A DNA stretch of 19,390 nucleotides, from positions 1 through 19,390 of the forward strand of contig JAVVXN010000030.1 in assembly GCA_036651575.1 (NCBI GenBank), read 5' to 3'. A model generated the notes under the pieces. That model saw only the letters and a list, made by a program, of their open reading frames with translations, was not told where the DNA came from and searched no databases. The translations under genes and the position numbers were made by a program. This DNA is from JAVWGW01 sp036651575 (GTDB lineage: Bacteria > Actinomycetota > Coriobacteriia > Coriobacteriales > Eggerthellaceae). Each line of letters starts with the position of its first letter. Position 1 is the first letter of the stretch. Shown here in pieces: positions 7,630-15,268 of the stretch.

Positions 7630-8559
7630 CTAGTCTATTATCTCTGCCGCCATCTGTTCAATACGGCGAACGCGATGATAGACTGCTGATTTGGAAAGCG
7701 GAGGGGTGGCATATTCACCCAATTCTTTTAAAGTCGCATCGGGATACGTCACTCTCAACTTGATATACTCCTGCAAAGCGGGTGGTACGTTGTCGATACC
7801 GTACGTTTCCACAACCCGACGAATCGCAACAATTTGGTCCACTGACGACGATGCGCTTTTTGCCTGATTGGCAACTTCTGCGTTAACGCGACGGTTGACA
7901 TCGTTGCGCACGCTTTTAATCACCCGTGCATTTTCCATGGCAAGCGCGCATTGATGCGCACCGACAAACGCGAGAAATTCCGAAATCGCAGTTCCACTTT
8001 TTAAGTAGATCGTGTAGGCGGACCGCCGCGGCATGATACGCGCCTTAATGCCTTTGCTTTCCATAAGAGACACCACGTCATTTGCCAACGATTCCGACTC
8101 GACCGTCATTTCGAAATGAAAATCGCCGCGCGGATTTGCGATAAATCCACTACCCAAAAACGCACCGCGCAAATATGCAGCGACGCAGCACTGCTTCTCG
8201 ACCAAGTGCACGTCGATGCCCATTTCAAGACCATCGCCTGAGAGCACCCCCATATCACGCAGCGCATTTTCAAGTCCTGCCTGCATGGGAACACCAATCA
8301 AATAATTTGGTGTCTTATGAAGCACGCTACGCCGTACCGTCAGTTCGGTTTTAAGCTGATAGATCACGTGAAGCAGCTTGATGACGAGACGGGCGACCGA
8401 AGGTGCATCGGTGGCAACCTCAATGCGATATTTTCCCGGTCCGCTAAAAAAAAGAGTTCCTTCGATACGAACAAGCGCAGCAAGCGTTGCCTTTTCGCAA
8501 TGAGAACACGTCGGAGCTACCCGGGCAAGTTCTTCTTTTACCTCTGCCGTGAACGACAT
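7630..8559 (-). CDS. whiA: WhiA family DNA-binding regulator
   Basis: A 309-residue WhiA protein. Family layout: an N-terminal domain related to LAGLIDADG homing endonucleases (core AAYLRGAFLGSGFI at about 127-140) and a C-terminal helix-turn-helix (about 270-305, DATLKELGEYATPPLSKSAV). WhiA controls sporulation and division genes in Streptomyces and affects division and chromosome segregation in non-sporulating Gram-positives; in this organism its targets are unknown. Start ATG 8557-8559 lies inside the end of yvcK (22-nt overlap) with GGGGG upstream; an upstream in-frame start 51 nt earlier would extend into yvcK and is less likely. Last gene of uvrC-rapZ-yvcK-whiA. Confidence 0.96.
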   Translation of the reverse strand: MSFTAEVKEELARVAPTCSHCEKATLAALVRIEGTLFFSGPGKYRIEVATDAPSVARLVIKLLHVIYQLKTELTVRRSVLHKTPNYLIGVPMQAGLENALRDMGVLSGDGLEMGIDVHLVEKQCCVAAYLRGAFLGSGFIANPRGDFHFEMTVESESLANDVVSLMESKGIKARIMPRRSAYTIYLKSGTAISEFLAFVGAHQCALAMENARVIKSVRNDVNRRVNAEVANQAKSASSSVDQIVAIRRVVETYGIDNVPPALQEYIKLRVTYPDATLKELGEYATPPLSKSAVYHRVRRIEQMAAEIID

Positions 8560-9659
8560 AACTTGATTACCCCCGTAAAGGCATCGCGCAAAGCTCGCGG
8601 ATCGTGCCACGTCGGCCTCAAAGGATCGACCAGGTTACGCGCCAAAACCACCGGCCCGAGCGACTGGATATAATGCGCTGAAGCATAGCTGATCGTAACG
8701 GGACGAGTACCCCCTTGTAACGTGGTGTCAGAAACGGCGCCTAACACCGAATCGCTATCTCCGCCGCCAGAAGCGGCATTAAAGCTTTCCGTAACGCCGC
8801 TTTCAGGTTTGAGTGGATGCGGCGTATGCACCAAAACATAGTCAACCAGGCCGTCCATGCCGTGATCCATCAAGGCATCGACATGTTCGGAAGCGGAAAG
8901 GCCCCATGTTTCTCCCTGCATATCGGCAAGACTGCAGACGAAAACAGTTCTGCCGGCAGATGCCGCTATCGCATCGATAATGCCTGGCACCAAAAGATTG
9001 GGGATGATGGAGGTAAAAAGCGACCCGGGACCAAGTACGATCAAATCGGCATTGCGAATAGCGGATGCGGCAGGTTCGTAGGAGTTGCAAACCCCGGGGT
9101 GTTTGAGCCATACGCGATCAAGGGCCGTACCCGAATGACAGGCTTTCGCTTGCCCCTCAAGAACCATTCCGTCACGCGTCTGAGCACAAAGCACCACCTT
9201 ATCAAGTGTGGAGGGATAGACATGCCCGCATGCTTCGAGAAGTTTTTCACAAATATCGATCGCTTCGGGAAACGAGCCCGTCGCATCCTCAAGAGCGGAA
9301 AGCATGAGGTTGCCCAGGGTATGATTGTTGGCAAACTCAAAACGATATTTAAAAGCACGCGTCATAGGATCATTGGGATTTTTCGCGAAGGCGGCGAGGC
9401 ATTTGCGAATATCACCGGGAGGAGTAACGTTTGCCTCCTCACGCAAAATACCGGTTGATCCACCATCGTCGGCCATCGCCACAACTGCGCTTGTTTCGAT
9501 ACCCATGGAAAGTAACGTACGAATAGAAACGGGCGCACCGGTGCCTCCCCCGATAACCACCGCACGAATTTTTCGATTTGTCACGGGCATGGGCAGAGTG
9601 TTTTTAATCCGCTCGAACGCTGCGGTAGCTGAAGGATCTTGCGAAAAAGGATGCTTCAT
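8538..9659 (-). CDS. yvcK: YvcK/CofD-like uridine diphosphate-sugar-binding protein
   Basis: A 373-residue protein of the YvcK (gluconeogenesis factor) family, structurally related to CofD 2-phospho-L-lactate transferase. The glycine-rich VVIGGGTGAPV (about 34-44) and ADDGGSTGILRE motifs are typical. In Bacillus and mycobacteria the protein is needed for cell shape and growth on gluconeogenic carbon and binds UDP-sugars; no enzyme activity is established. Start ATG 9657-9659 lies 4 nt after the rapZ stop, and the 3' end overlaps whiA by 22 nt, so expression is probably coupled. The first ~28 residues before the core fold are a short variable extension. Confidence 0.95.
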   Translation of the reverse strand: MKHPFSQDPSATAAFERIKNTLPMPVTNRKIRAVVIGGGTGAPVSIRTLLSMGIETSAVVAMADDGGSTGILREEANVTPPGDIRKCLAAFAKNPNDPMTRAFKYRFEFANNHTLGNLMLSALEDATGSFPEAIDICEKLLEACGHVYPSTLDKVVLCAQTRDGMVLEGQAKACHSGTALDRVWLKHPGVCNSYEPAASAIRNADLIVLGPGSLFTSIIPNLLVPGIIDAIAASAGRTVFVCSLADMQGETWGLSASEHVDALMDHGMDGLVDYVLVHTPHPLKPESGVTESFNAASGGGDSDSVLGAVSDTTLQGGTRPVTISYASAHYIQSLGPVVLARNLVDPLRPTWHDPRALRDAFTGVIKLCRSRQR

Positions 9660-9663
9660 CGCG

Positions 9664-10632
9664 CTATCGCTTCTCGATAACGGTTTCGGCTAAAGCGATG
9701 TCACGATGCGTCACGCTGACAAAATAGCGTTCGTTACGCAAAAACGCACCCGTCGCTTCCGCCAACGCAACGCTGCGGTGCTGCCCTCCCGTACACCCAA
9801 CCGCTATCGCCAGCTGCTGCTTACCCTCCGCAACGTACCCCGGCATGATGCACGATAGAAGCGCGGTCCACTTCTCCAGAAAATCCTGCGTCTCGCGTCG
9901 CCGTATCACGTAATCTTTAACCGGATCGTCGAGGCCGGTCAGGCACCGCAGTTCGGGCTCGTAAAACGGGTTGGGAAGAAAGCGAACATCGATCACGATA
10001 TCGGCATCGACAGGAGCACCATGCTTGAATCCGAATGAGTACACAATCACATTCAAGCCCTCGCGATCGCTTTCTTCGGCAAAAAGACTCCGCAGACGAT
10101 CGCGCAGTTCGCGCGGCTTTTGTTCCGAGGTATCGATGATCGAATTCGCTGCCTCGCGCACCTTGGCGAGCAGTTTTCGCTCGCGAGCAATACCCTGCGT
10201 GACGGTCATGGAACGGTCACAGAGCGGATGGCGGCGGCGACTTGCCTTGTAGCGGGCAAGCAAACTTTCATCGCTCGCATCCAAAAAGATAATACGATAC
10301 GTCAATCCCGCATCCTTGAGATGCGCGAGCTCATTGAATAGATCGAAGAAAAAATCTTGGTTGCGGGCATCGCAAACAACGGCAAGACGTCGAGATTGCT
10401 TGCTCTGGCCAGGTATCGTTGCAAGACTCACCAAGCTCATGAGCAGGTTCGGAGGAAGATTGTCGATGCAGTAATACCCGAGATCTTCAAACGTATGCAC
10501 AGCTTCGGTACGTCCCGCTCCACTCATGCCGGTAATGATGATCAGATCGGGTTCGAGTGGTGTCGGCAACGTCTCGGCAACCTGCGTTTCAAGCTCGTGG
10601 TCGTTTTGTTTCAGGGATGGGGAATCGCTCAT
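9664..10632 (-). CDS. rapZ: RapZ-family nucleotide-binding protein
   Basis: A 322-residue RapZ (YvcJ) family protein. The N-terminal P-loop reads GMSGAGRT (residues 35-42), with Arg where Walker A usually has Lys; this Arg is familiar in actinobacterial members. DLGYYCIDNLPPNLL follows, and the C-terminal domain carries GCTGGQHRSVALAE. In E. coli RapZ guides GlmZ RNA to RNase E and so controls glucosamine-6-phosphate synthase; Gram-positive homologues hydrolyse nucleotides and their role is less clear. The first ~28 residues are an acidic/polar extension. Start ATG 10630-10632 overlaps the uvrC stop in ATGA. Confidence 0.95.
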   Translation of the reverse strand: MSDSPSLKQNDHELETQVAETLPTPLEPDLIIITGMSGAGRTEAVHTFEDLGYYCIDNLPPNLLMSLVSLATIPGQSKQSRRLAVVCDARNQDFFFDLFNELAHLKDAGLTYRIIFLDASDESLLARYKASRRRHPLCDRSMTVTQGIARERKLLAKVREAANSIIDTSEQKPRELRDRLRSLFAEESDREGLNVIVYSFGFKHGAPVDADIVIDVRFLPNPFYEPELRCLTGLDDPVKDYVIRRRETQDFLEKWTALLSCIMPGYVAEGKQQLAIAVGCTGGQHRSVALAEATGAFLRNERYFVSVTHRDIALAETVIEKR

Positions 10633-12560
10633 GATCGCTCCTCTTGCACCGCATTTGTCGTCATTTCATTATACTGCTGCAATACCGCATAGAGCTCTTC
10701 GGCAATCTCATCGGGCACAACATGCGCATCTTTGATTTCTTGCAAGGAAGCCTCTCTCATCGCACGAAACGACTTGAATGCCTTAAGAAGTGCCTTTTTA
10801 CGCACCGGCCCCAGCCCCACGACATCATCAAGCACGCTTGCGGTCATTGCCCGGGCTCGTACCTCACGGTGAAACGTAATTGCAAAGCGGTGCGCTTCGT
10901 CACGCACCTGCTTTACCAGATACAGCGATGCCGAGCCCGAGGGCAGAACCACGGGGCTGCCCTCTTGCCACGGCACAAAAAGCTCTTCATCGCGTTTGGC
11001 CAAACCAGCCACCGCAATGTCGGTCAGTCCCAACTCATCCAACTGCCCGATCGCTGCTGTCAATTGGGGTTTACCTCCATCGACTATCAGCAGATCGGGT
11101 CTTTTCCCAAAGCGTTCATCGGCCATACGCTCAGGAGCATAACGACGCGCAAGCACCTCGCTCATCATGGCGAAGTCATTGGATTCATCGGTTTTTATCC
11201 GAATACGAAATCGGCGATATTGGTTCTTGTCCGGTTTGCCGTTCGTGAAAACAACCATGGATGCCACCGAATGCTTACCGTGTATCGTCGAGATATCAAA
11301 GCACTCGATACGAAGAGGTGGCCGATCAAGCGCGAGGGCGCTCTCAAGCTGCAAAAGCGCAGTATTGATGCGCTTGTCCTCGTAGTTCGTGCGCACTTTA
11401 TAACGCATGAGCGTATGGTGCGCATTCGTTTCCGCCATGCTTAACAGCTCAGACTTTTCCCCTTTGAGCGGAGAGGCGAAACGAACCTTCGCCCCGTGAG
11501 TATTGCCCCGTTTTTCCGTGAGCCACTCCTGCATTACCTGCACATCTTCGGGTATATCCCGCACGATCACCTCATGAGGAATCGAGGTTGTCGTATCGTA
11601 ATAACGAAGCAAGAAAACGTGCATTAAATCTTCGTCGGGTATGTCTTTTCCTTTATTTAAGACGAATTCATTGCCATTGATCACGCGGCCTTCACGAATC
11701 ATGAACACATGAACACCGGCAATCGTTTCTTCGCGAAAAACACCGATGACGTCGGCATTGAGGTTTCGTGAAGAAACCGCATGCTGCTTGTCGGTCAAAG
11801 ACTCGATCGTATCGATGCGCGCCTTAACGCGTGCTGCGCGTTCAAAATCAAGTTCATCAGCCGCTTGCTGCATTTCCCTGCGCAAGTCATCAAGAAATTC
11901 ACGCTGCTGGCCCGAAAGAAATCGCTCAATCCGCTTTACGTTTTCTCGATAGTCCTCCGGAGTAATTCGCCCACAACATGCCCCCGGGCCAATGCCGACA
12001 TGAGCATCGAAGCAAGGCCGCACATCCTGGCCCAAAAAAGCCGCAAGGTCACCCCGCTCAAGCTGGCGAGTCAGCTGCCGCCATCCCGCACAACGAGCGG
12101 CGCATATCGGTACGATTTTCCGCGCAATATCAATCAGTTCCCTGGCGGCACGACTGTCGGTGTACGGCCCAAAATACCGGGTACCCTCACGATGCTTTTC
12201 GCGCGTATATTTAAGAGCGGGAAATACATCACTTTTCGTAAGGGCAATAAAGGGATAACTTTTATCATCTTTGAAATCCGCATTGAAAAACGGAGCATAC
12301 TGCCGAATAAGATTCTTTTCAAGCACCAAGCTCTCGTGTTCGTTTTCAACAACAATGTACTCAAACGAATCGATTTGTTCGAGCATAAGCGGGATTTTGG
12401 CACGCTCATCTTGCAGGTTGACATATTGGCGCATACGCGCACGCAGCTGCTTAGCTTTGCCAACATAAATAACTTCCCCCGCAGCATCTTTCCAGAGATA
12501 GACACCGGGAAGCGCCGGAACATCAGCCAATTGCCGTTTTATGTGTTCGAGATCAGCCAT
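10629..12560 (-). CDS. uvrC: Excinuclease ABC subunit C
   Basis: A 643-residue nucleotide excision repair nuclease that cuts on both sides of a lesion after loading by UvrAB. Domains in order: GIY-YIG nuclease (about 14-92, PGVYLWKD and IYVGKAKQLRAR), cysteine-containing region (about 150-200), UVR motif (about 205-245, LDFERAARVKARIDTIESL), RNase H-like nuclease with FDIS, LLIVDGGKPQL and RDEAHRFAI carrying the Asp/Asp/His residues, and tandem helix-hairpin-helix (VVGLGPVRKKALLKAF). The cysteine region has Cys153, 157, 183, 195 and 196 in an unusual arrangement. No clear ribosome site precedes ATG 12558-12560, and a -10 box sits 9 nt before it, so the message may be leaderless. First gene of the uvrC-rapZ-yvcK-whiA unit. 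Confidence 0.97.
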   Translation of the reverse strand: MADLEHIKRQLADVPALPGVYLWKDAAGEVIYVGKAKQLRARMRQYVNLQDERAKIPLMLEQIDSFEYIVVENEHESLVLEKNLIRQYAPFFNADFKDDKSYPFIALTKSDVFPALKYTREKHREGTRYFGPYTDSRAARELIDIARKIVPICAARCAGWRQLTRQLERGDLAAFLGQDVRPCFDAHVGIGPGACCGRITPEDYRENVKRIERFLSGQQREFLDDLRREMQQAADELDFERAARVKARIDTIESLTDKQHAVSSRNLNADVIGVFREETIAGVHVFMIREGRVINGNEFVLNKGKDIPDEDLMHVFLLRYYDTTTSIPHEVIVRDIPEDVQVMQEWLTEKRGNTHGAKVRFASPLKGEKSELLSMAETNAHHTLMRYKVRTNYEDKRINTALLQLESALALDRPPLRIECFDISTIHGKHSVASMVVFTNGKPDKNQYRRFRIRIKTDESNDFAMMSEVLARRYAPERMADERFGKRPDLLIVDGGKPQLTAAIGQLDELGLTDIAVAGLAKRDEELFVPWQEGSPVVLPSGSASLYLVKQVRDEAHRFAITFHREVRARAMTASVLDDVVGLGPVRKKALLKAFKSFRAMREASLQEIKDAHVVPDEIAEELYAVLQQYNEMTTNAVQEERS

Positions 12561-12569
12561 AAGTATTTC

Positions 12570-12575
12570 ATTTTA
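12570..12575 (-). promoter_or_regulatory. -10 box of uvrC, probably leaderless
   Basis: The minus strand reads TAAAAT exactly 9 nt before the uvrC ATG. A start 6-8 nt after the box would leave a leader of 1-3 nt. There is no good -35 and no ribosome site. Confidence 0.5.
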
Positions 12576-12689
12576 GCGCAAGAAAGCCACGGAGAACACC
12601 AACACCACCGCAAAGCGGAACTTGCCCACCTCAAACCGACTCCTTTTGTTTTTTTATGACGAGAGGAACAACACCGGGGGCCGACATAT

Positions 12690-12695
12690 TATAAT
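12690..12695 (+). promoter_or_regulatory. -10 box of gdhA
   Basis: TATAAT lies in an AT-rich patch (12686-12697) about 70 nt before the gdhA start, implying a leader of about 60 nt. The -35 region is poor, so an activator or alternative sigma recognition is possible. Confidence 0.5.
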
Positions 12696-12763
12696 AAACG
12701 CGATTCTTCGCCCTGCGCAAAGAGGGTACTCTGCACAACTTTGATGACCTGAGGAGGTCAACT

Positions 12764-14095
12764 GTGAGCTACGTCGATAACGTCATCGAACAAGTCAAAG
12801 CAAAAAACGCAAACGAACCTGAATTTATTCAGGCGGTTACTGAGGTTTTAACTTCCCTCGAACCCATTATCGAGGCCAATCCGGCCTACGAACAAGCGGG
12901 ACTGCTCGAACGCCTTGTCGAACCCGAACGAGTGATTATCTTTCGCGTTCCCTGGGTTGATGACAAAGGAAAAACACAGGTTAACCGCGGGTTTCGCGTG
13001 CAGTTCAACAGCTGTCTTGGACCCTACAAAGGCGGTTTGCGCCTGCACCCTTCCGTCAACCTCGGTATCGTTAAATTTCTCGGGTTCGAACAAATCCTCA
13101 AAAACAGTCTCACCACCCTCCCCATGGGCGGCGGCAAAGGTGGCTGCGACTTCGATCCCAAAGGTAAAACCGACGGTGAAATTATGCGCTTCTGCCAAAG
13201 CTTCATGACGGAGCTCTGCAAATACATCGGCGCCGACACCGACGTGCCCGCTGGAGACATCGGCACCGGCGCACGCGAAATTGGTTTCATGTTCGGTCAG
13301 TACAAACGTCTGCGCAATGTATGGGAAGGCGTCCTGACCGGCAAAGGGCTGTCGTTTGGCGGATCCCTTGCCCGCACCGAAGCGACCGGTTACGGCCTGA
13401 TTTACTTTGTCAACGAATATTTGACCTGCCACGGTGATGACTTCAAGGGTAAGATTGTCGCGGTTTCTGGATCGGGCAACGTCGCCATTTATGCCACCGA
13501 AAAAGCTCAGCAAATGGGTGCGAAAGTGGTCACGATGTCGGATTCGACCGGCTGGATTCACGACCCCAACGGTATCCAACTCGATGTGGTCAAACAGATT
13601 AAAGAAGTAGAACGCGGTCGCATCTCAGAATACGCCCAGCGCGTTTCTGGCGTCGAATACCATGAAGGTCGTGGTGTCTGGAGCGTTCCCTGCGACATCG
13701 CCCTGCCCTGTGCTACGCAAAATGAACTCCTGATCGATGATGCCCAAGCCTTGGTTTCAAATGGTGTGAAAATTGTCGCTGAAGGCGCCAATATGCCAAC
13801 GACCATGGAAGCCACCGATCACCTGATGGAAAACGGCGTTGTTTTCTGTCCCGGAAAAGCGGCAAATGCCGGCGGCGTTGCAACCTCCGGGCTTGAAATG
13901 AGCCAAAACTCAGAGCGTCTTTCCTGGTCCTTCGAAGAAGTCGATGCCAAGTTGCAGGGCATCATGAAAAATATCTACCATGCTGCCGATGACGCAGCTC
14001 GTGAAGTCGGTCATGAAGGCAACTACGTGATGGGTGCCAATATCGCCGGTTTCAAAAAACTTGCCACCGCCATGCTCGCGCAGGGTATCGTGTAA
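12764..14095 (+). CDS. gdhA: Glutamate dehydrogenase, hexameric, probably NADP-specific
   Basis: A 443-residue enzyme making glutamate from 2-oxoglutarate and ammonium (or the reverse); length and sequence match the ~450-residue hexameric class. Substrate-site motif PMGGGKGGCDFDPKG contains Lys125, and the catalytic Asp165 is in TDVPAGDIGTGAREIG. The Rossmann fold shows VSGSGNVAIYA at about 234-244. The late segment NAGGVATSGLEMSQNS is typical. Start is GTG 12764-12766, with a strong GAGGAGGT at 12751-12758. It is the only intact plus-strand protein gene here, divergent from uvrC and convergent with the 266-residue membrane protein. The NADP preference is inferred from class, not from a residue test. 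Confidence 0.97.
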   Translation: MSYVDNVIEQVKAKNANEPEFIQAVTEVLTSLEPIIEANPAYEQAGLLERLVEPERVIIFRVPWVDDKGKTQVNRGFRVQFNSCLGPYKGGLRLHPSVNLGIVKFLGFEQILKNSLTTLPMGGGKGGCDFDPKGKTDGEIMRFCQSFMTELCKYIGADTDVPAGDIGTGAREIGFMFGQYKRLRNVWEGVLTGKGLSFGGSLARTEATGYGLIYFVNEYLTCHGDDFKGKIVAVSGSGNVAIYATEKAQQMGAKVVTMSDSTGWIHDPNGIQLDVVKQIKEVERGRISEYAQRVSGVEYHEGRGVWSVPCDIALPCATQNELLIDDAQALVSNGVKIVAEGANMPTTMEATDHLMENGVVFCPGKAANAGGVATSGLEMSQNSERLSWSFEEVDAKLQGIMKNIYHAADDAAREVGHEGNYVMGANIAGFKKLATAMLAQGIV

Positions 14096-14127
14096 GATAC
14101 ACGAGCACCAGCACCTCAAAACAGCTC

Positions 14128-14170
14128 AGTCCCCGTGACCATCACCACCTCTCAGTCACGGGGACTTCCT
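14128..14170 (+). terminator. Terminator of gdhA
   Basis: A perfect 12-bp stem (14128-14139 with 14155-14166) with a 15-nt loop follows the gdhA stop by 32 nt. The tail TCCTTATT is only moderately T-rich. The tnpB relic begins right after it, so an original T tract may have been replaced. Confidence 0.75.
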
Positions 14171-14171
14171 T

Positions 14172-14387
14172 ATTGAAGGGCGCATCCTATCAGCTACCGT
14201 AAAGCAAGTTCCCCGTGGTAAGCATTACGTGGCCATCTGCTGCACGGATCGGCTTTTGAAAGGCACCGCAGGGCTTGCGGGGACCTCAGGTGTAAACCTG
14301 AAAACGCTCTGGAACAAGTGTAAGACCCGCCCCTCCCGTAGGAGAGGAAAGGCTACCAGCGATAGGGAAGAATCCCCCCGCCTTTAG
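14172..14387 (+). pseudogene. tnpB remnant with internal deletion
   Basis: An open frame of 71 codons ends at TAG 14385-14387 and has no start codon. It begins IEGRILSATVKQVPRGKHYV, the beta-barrel segment seen in the middle of TnpB proteins, runs about 26 residues and then passes directly into a basic tail ending SDREESPRL, the usual TnpB C-terminus. The RuvC-like catalytic core and zinc ribbon that should lie between are gone, as is the N-terminal third. TnpB is the RNA-guided nuclease of IS200/IS605 elements. The exact deletion junction, near residue 26-31, and the left boundary close to the gdhA terminator are estimates. Confidence 0.75.
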
Positions 14388-14398
14388 GCGTGGGGATT
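14371..14398. repeat. Right-end subterminal hairpin of the IS relic
   Basis: AATCCCC/GGGGATT (14371-14377/14392-14398) and CGCC/GGCG (14379-14382/14387-14390), with one mismatch and a TTTA loop. TnpA recognises such hairpins at the ends of intact elements. Here it also lies between convergent genes and could help end both transcripts. Confidence 0.7.
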
Positions 14399-14399
14399 G

Positions 14400-15200
14400 T
14401 CAAAGCTCTTCGATATCTTTCGCCGATACAACGCTATGGGGAGAAATAAGAATGGCCCCCACCTGACCGACAAAGGGTGCATCGACGTAAAAGGTGCCCT
14501 TGATGGTTTCACCCATCAAAAACAAGCCTTCATCTTTCAACGATATCGCAATATCGATCCCGGGAACTTTCTCGACAAACTTTTTAGCGGGCGTGATAGC
14601 AACAATGAAATCAACTTTATATTCTTTAAAGTATTCAACCTGCTTTTCAATCAGGGCTATGCTCTGATTGAACGGAACCGAGAAAACCCCAAAACGATGG
14701 TTTCCCTGACGCAGAATCATCCCCTCTGCGTACAGCGAGGGATTAACGACATCAAGAACGAATACTGCAGCCTTTTTGTCTTGGTAGCTTTTTTCCACGT
14801 CACCCATAACAACGGGCATCTTCTTTTCTTCTTTTTTATTATTTGCTGCATTTGAATTAAAAAGAGGAACCTCGTCGCCCTCCGCAGACGACGCCCCCGG
14901 TCCCGGCGCGCCTTCTGATGCTGCCGAGGGAGCTGTTGAGGTTGCAGGAGAAGTCGTCGTGGCTGCAGAGCCATTCGACGCTTTCTCATTTTTTTTGTCT
15001 CCATCGATCAGATTTGGCTCGGTACCTTCATAGAGAATAGCGGTATAGCCAGCCATGTCTCCTGTCGCATCATCAATATTTGATGCGGCAACATTCCAGG
15101 AATGGCCCACGTTGAGATAGGCAATGGTTCCGCCCAAACCGATAAGGATCAGACAGAAAAATATAAGGAGCGCGATTTTTTCGCGGGATGTTTTCGACAT
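14400..15200 (-). CDS. Membrane-anchored protein with degenerate 5'-nucleotidase-like domain
   Basis: A 266-residue protein of unknown function. One hydrophobic helix near the N-terminus (about 8-29) after basic residues suggests a signal anchor with the rest outside. A low-complexity Ala/Ser/Thr/Gly/Pro linker (about 72-125) follows, then a compact domain (about 137-266). The domain resembles part of a calcineurin-like/5'-nucleotidase fold (VDFIVAITPAKKFVEKVPGID, then GQVGAILISP), but where active members have the His-bearing LSHLG and GGHSH motifs it has ITPAKK and ISLKDEG, so metal binding is doubtful. Start ATG 15198-15200; TATAAT lies 9 nt upstream and no ribosome site is seen. The TGA stop (14400-14402) lies within the last bases of the IS relic. 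The fold call is tentative. Confidence 0.75.
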   Translation of the reverse strand: MSKTSREKIALLIFFCLILIGLGGTIAYLNVGHSWNVAASNIDDATGDMAGYTAILYEGTEPNLIDGDKKNEKASNGSAATTTSPATSTAPSAASEGAPGPGASSAEGDEVPLFNSNAANNKKEEKKMPVVMGDVEKSYQDKKAAVFVLDVVNPSLYAEGMILRQGNHRFGVFSVPFNQSIALIEKQVEYFKEYKVDFIVAITPAKKFVEKVPGIDIAISLKDEGLFLMGETIKGTFYVDAPFVGQVGAILISPHSVVSAKDIEEL

Positions 15201-15209
15201 AGTAGAGCT

Positions 15210-15215
15210 ATTATA
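15210..15215 (-). promoter_or_regulatory. -10 box of the 266-residue protein gene, probably leaderless
   Basis: A consensus TATAAT on the minus strand ends 9 nt before the ATG, the same spacing as at uvrC. There is no convincing -35 and no ribosome site, so transcription probably starts within a few bases of the start codon. Confidence 0.55.
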
Positions 15216-15268
15216 GCTGCCCAAAGCGCGACATGATGCACGCAGTTTGTGGAGAATACCTGCTCGTT

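Larger units (their letters stand above)
14172..14403 (+). mobile_element. Relic of an IS200/IS605-type (tnpB) element, right end kept
   Basis: The stretch contains a fused piece of tnpB reading frame and then the characteristic right end: GGGAAGAATCC, an imperfect hairpin (14371-14382/14387-14398) and the terminal ATTGTCAA (14396-14403). No tnpA, no tnpB body and no left end are present, so the element is an immobile deletion remnant. In this family the 3' end of tnpB and the right end also encode the omega RNA, whose guide is read from the flanking DNA. That guide position would begin at 14404, inside the neighbouring gene. Confidence 0.75.

Noticed and set aside
8817..9458. 213-codon plus-strand open frame inside yvcK
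   Set aside because: Antisense to a conserved gene, with a low-information translation and no start signal.
10507..10530. Arg instead of Lys in the RapZ P-loop as a loss of function
   Set aside because: Arg at this place is familiar in actinobacterial RapZ proteins, so it is a lineage trait, not damage.
12848..13579. 243-codon minus-strand open frame inside gdhA
   Set aside because: It mirrors the codon pattern of gdhA, has no ribosome site and the plus-strand frame holds all glutamate dehydrogenase motifs.
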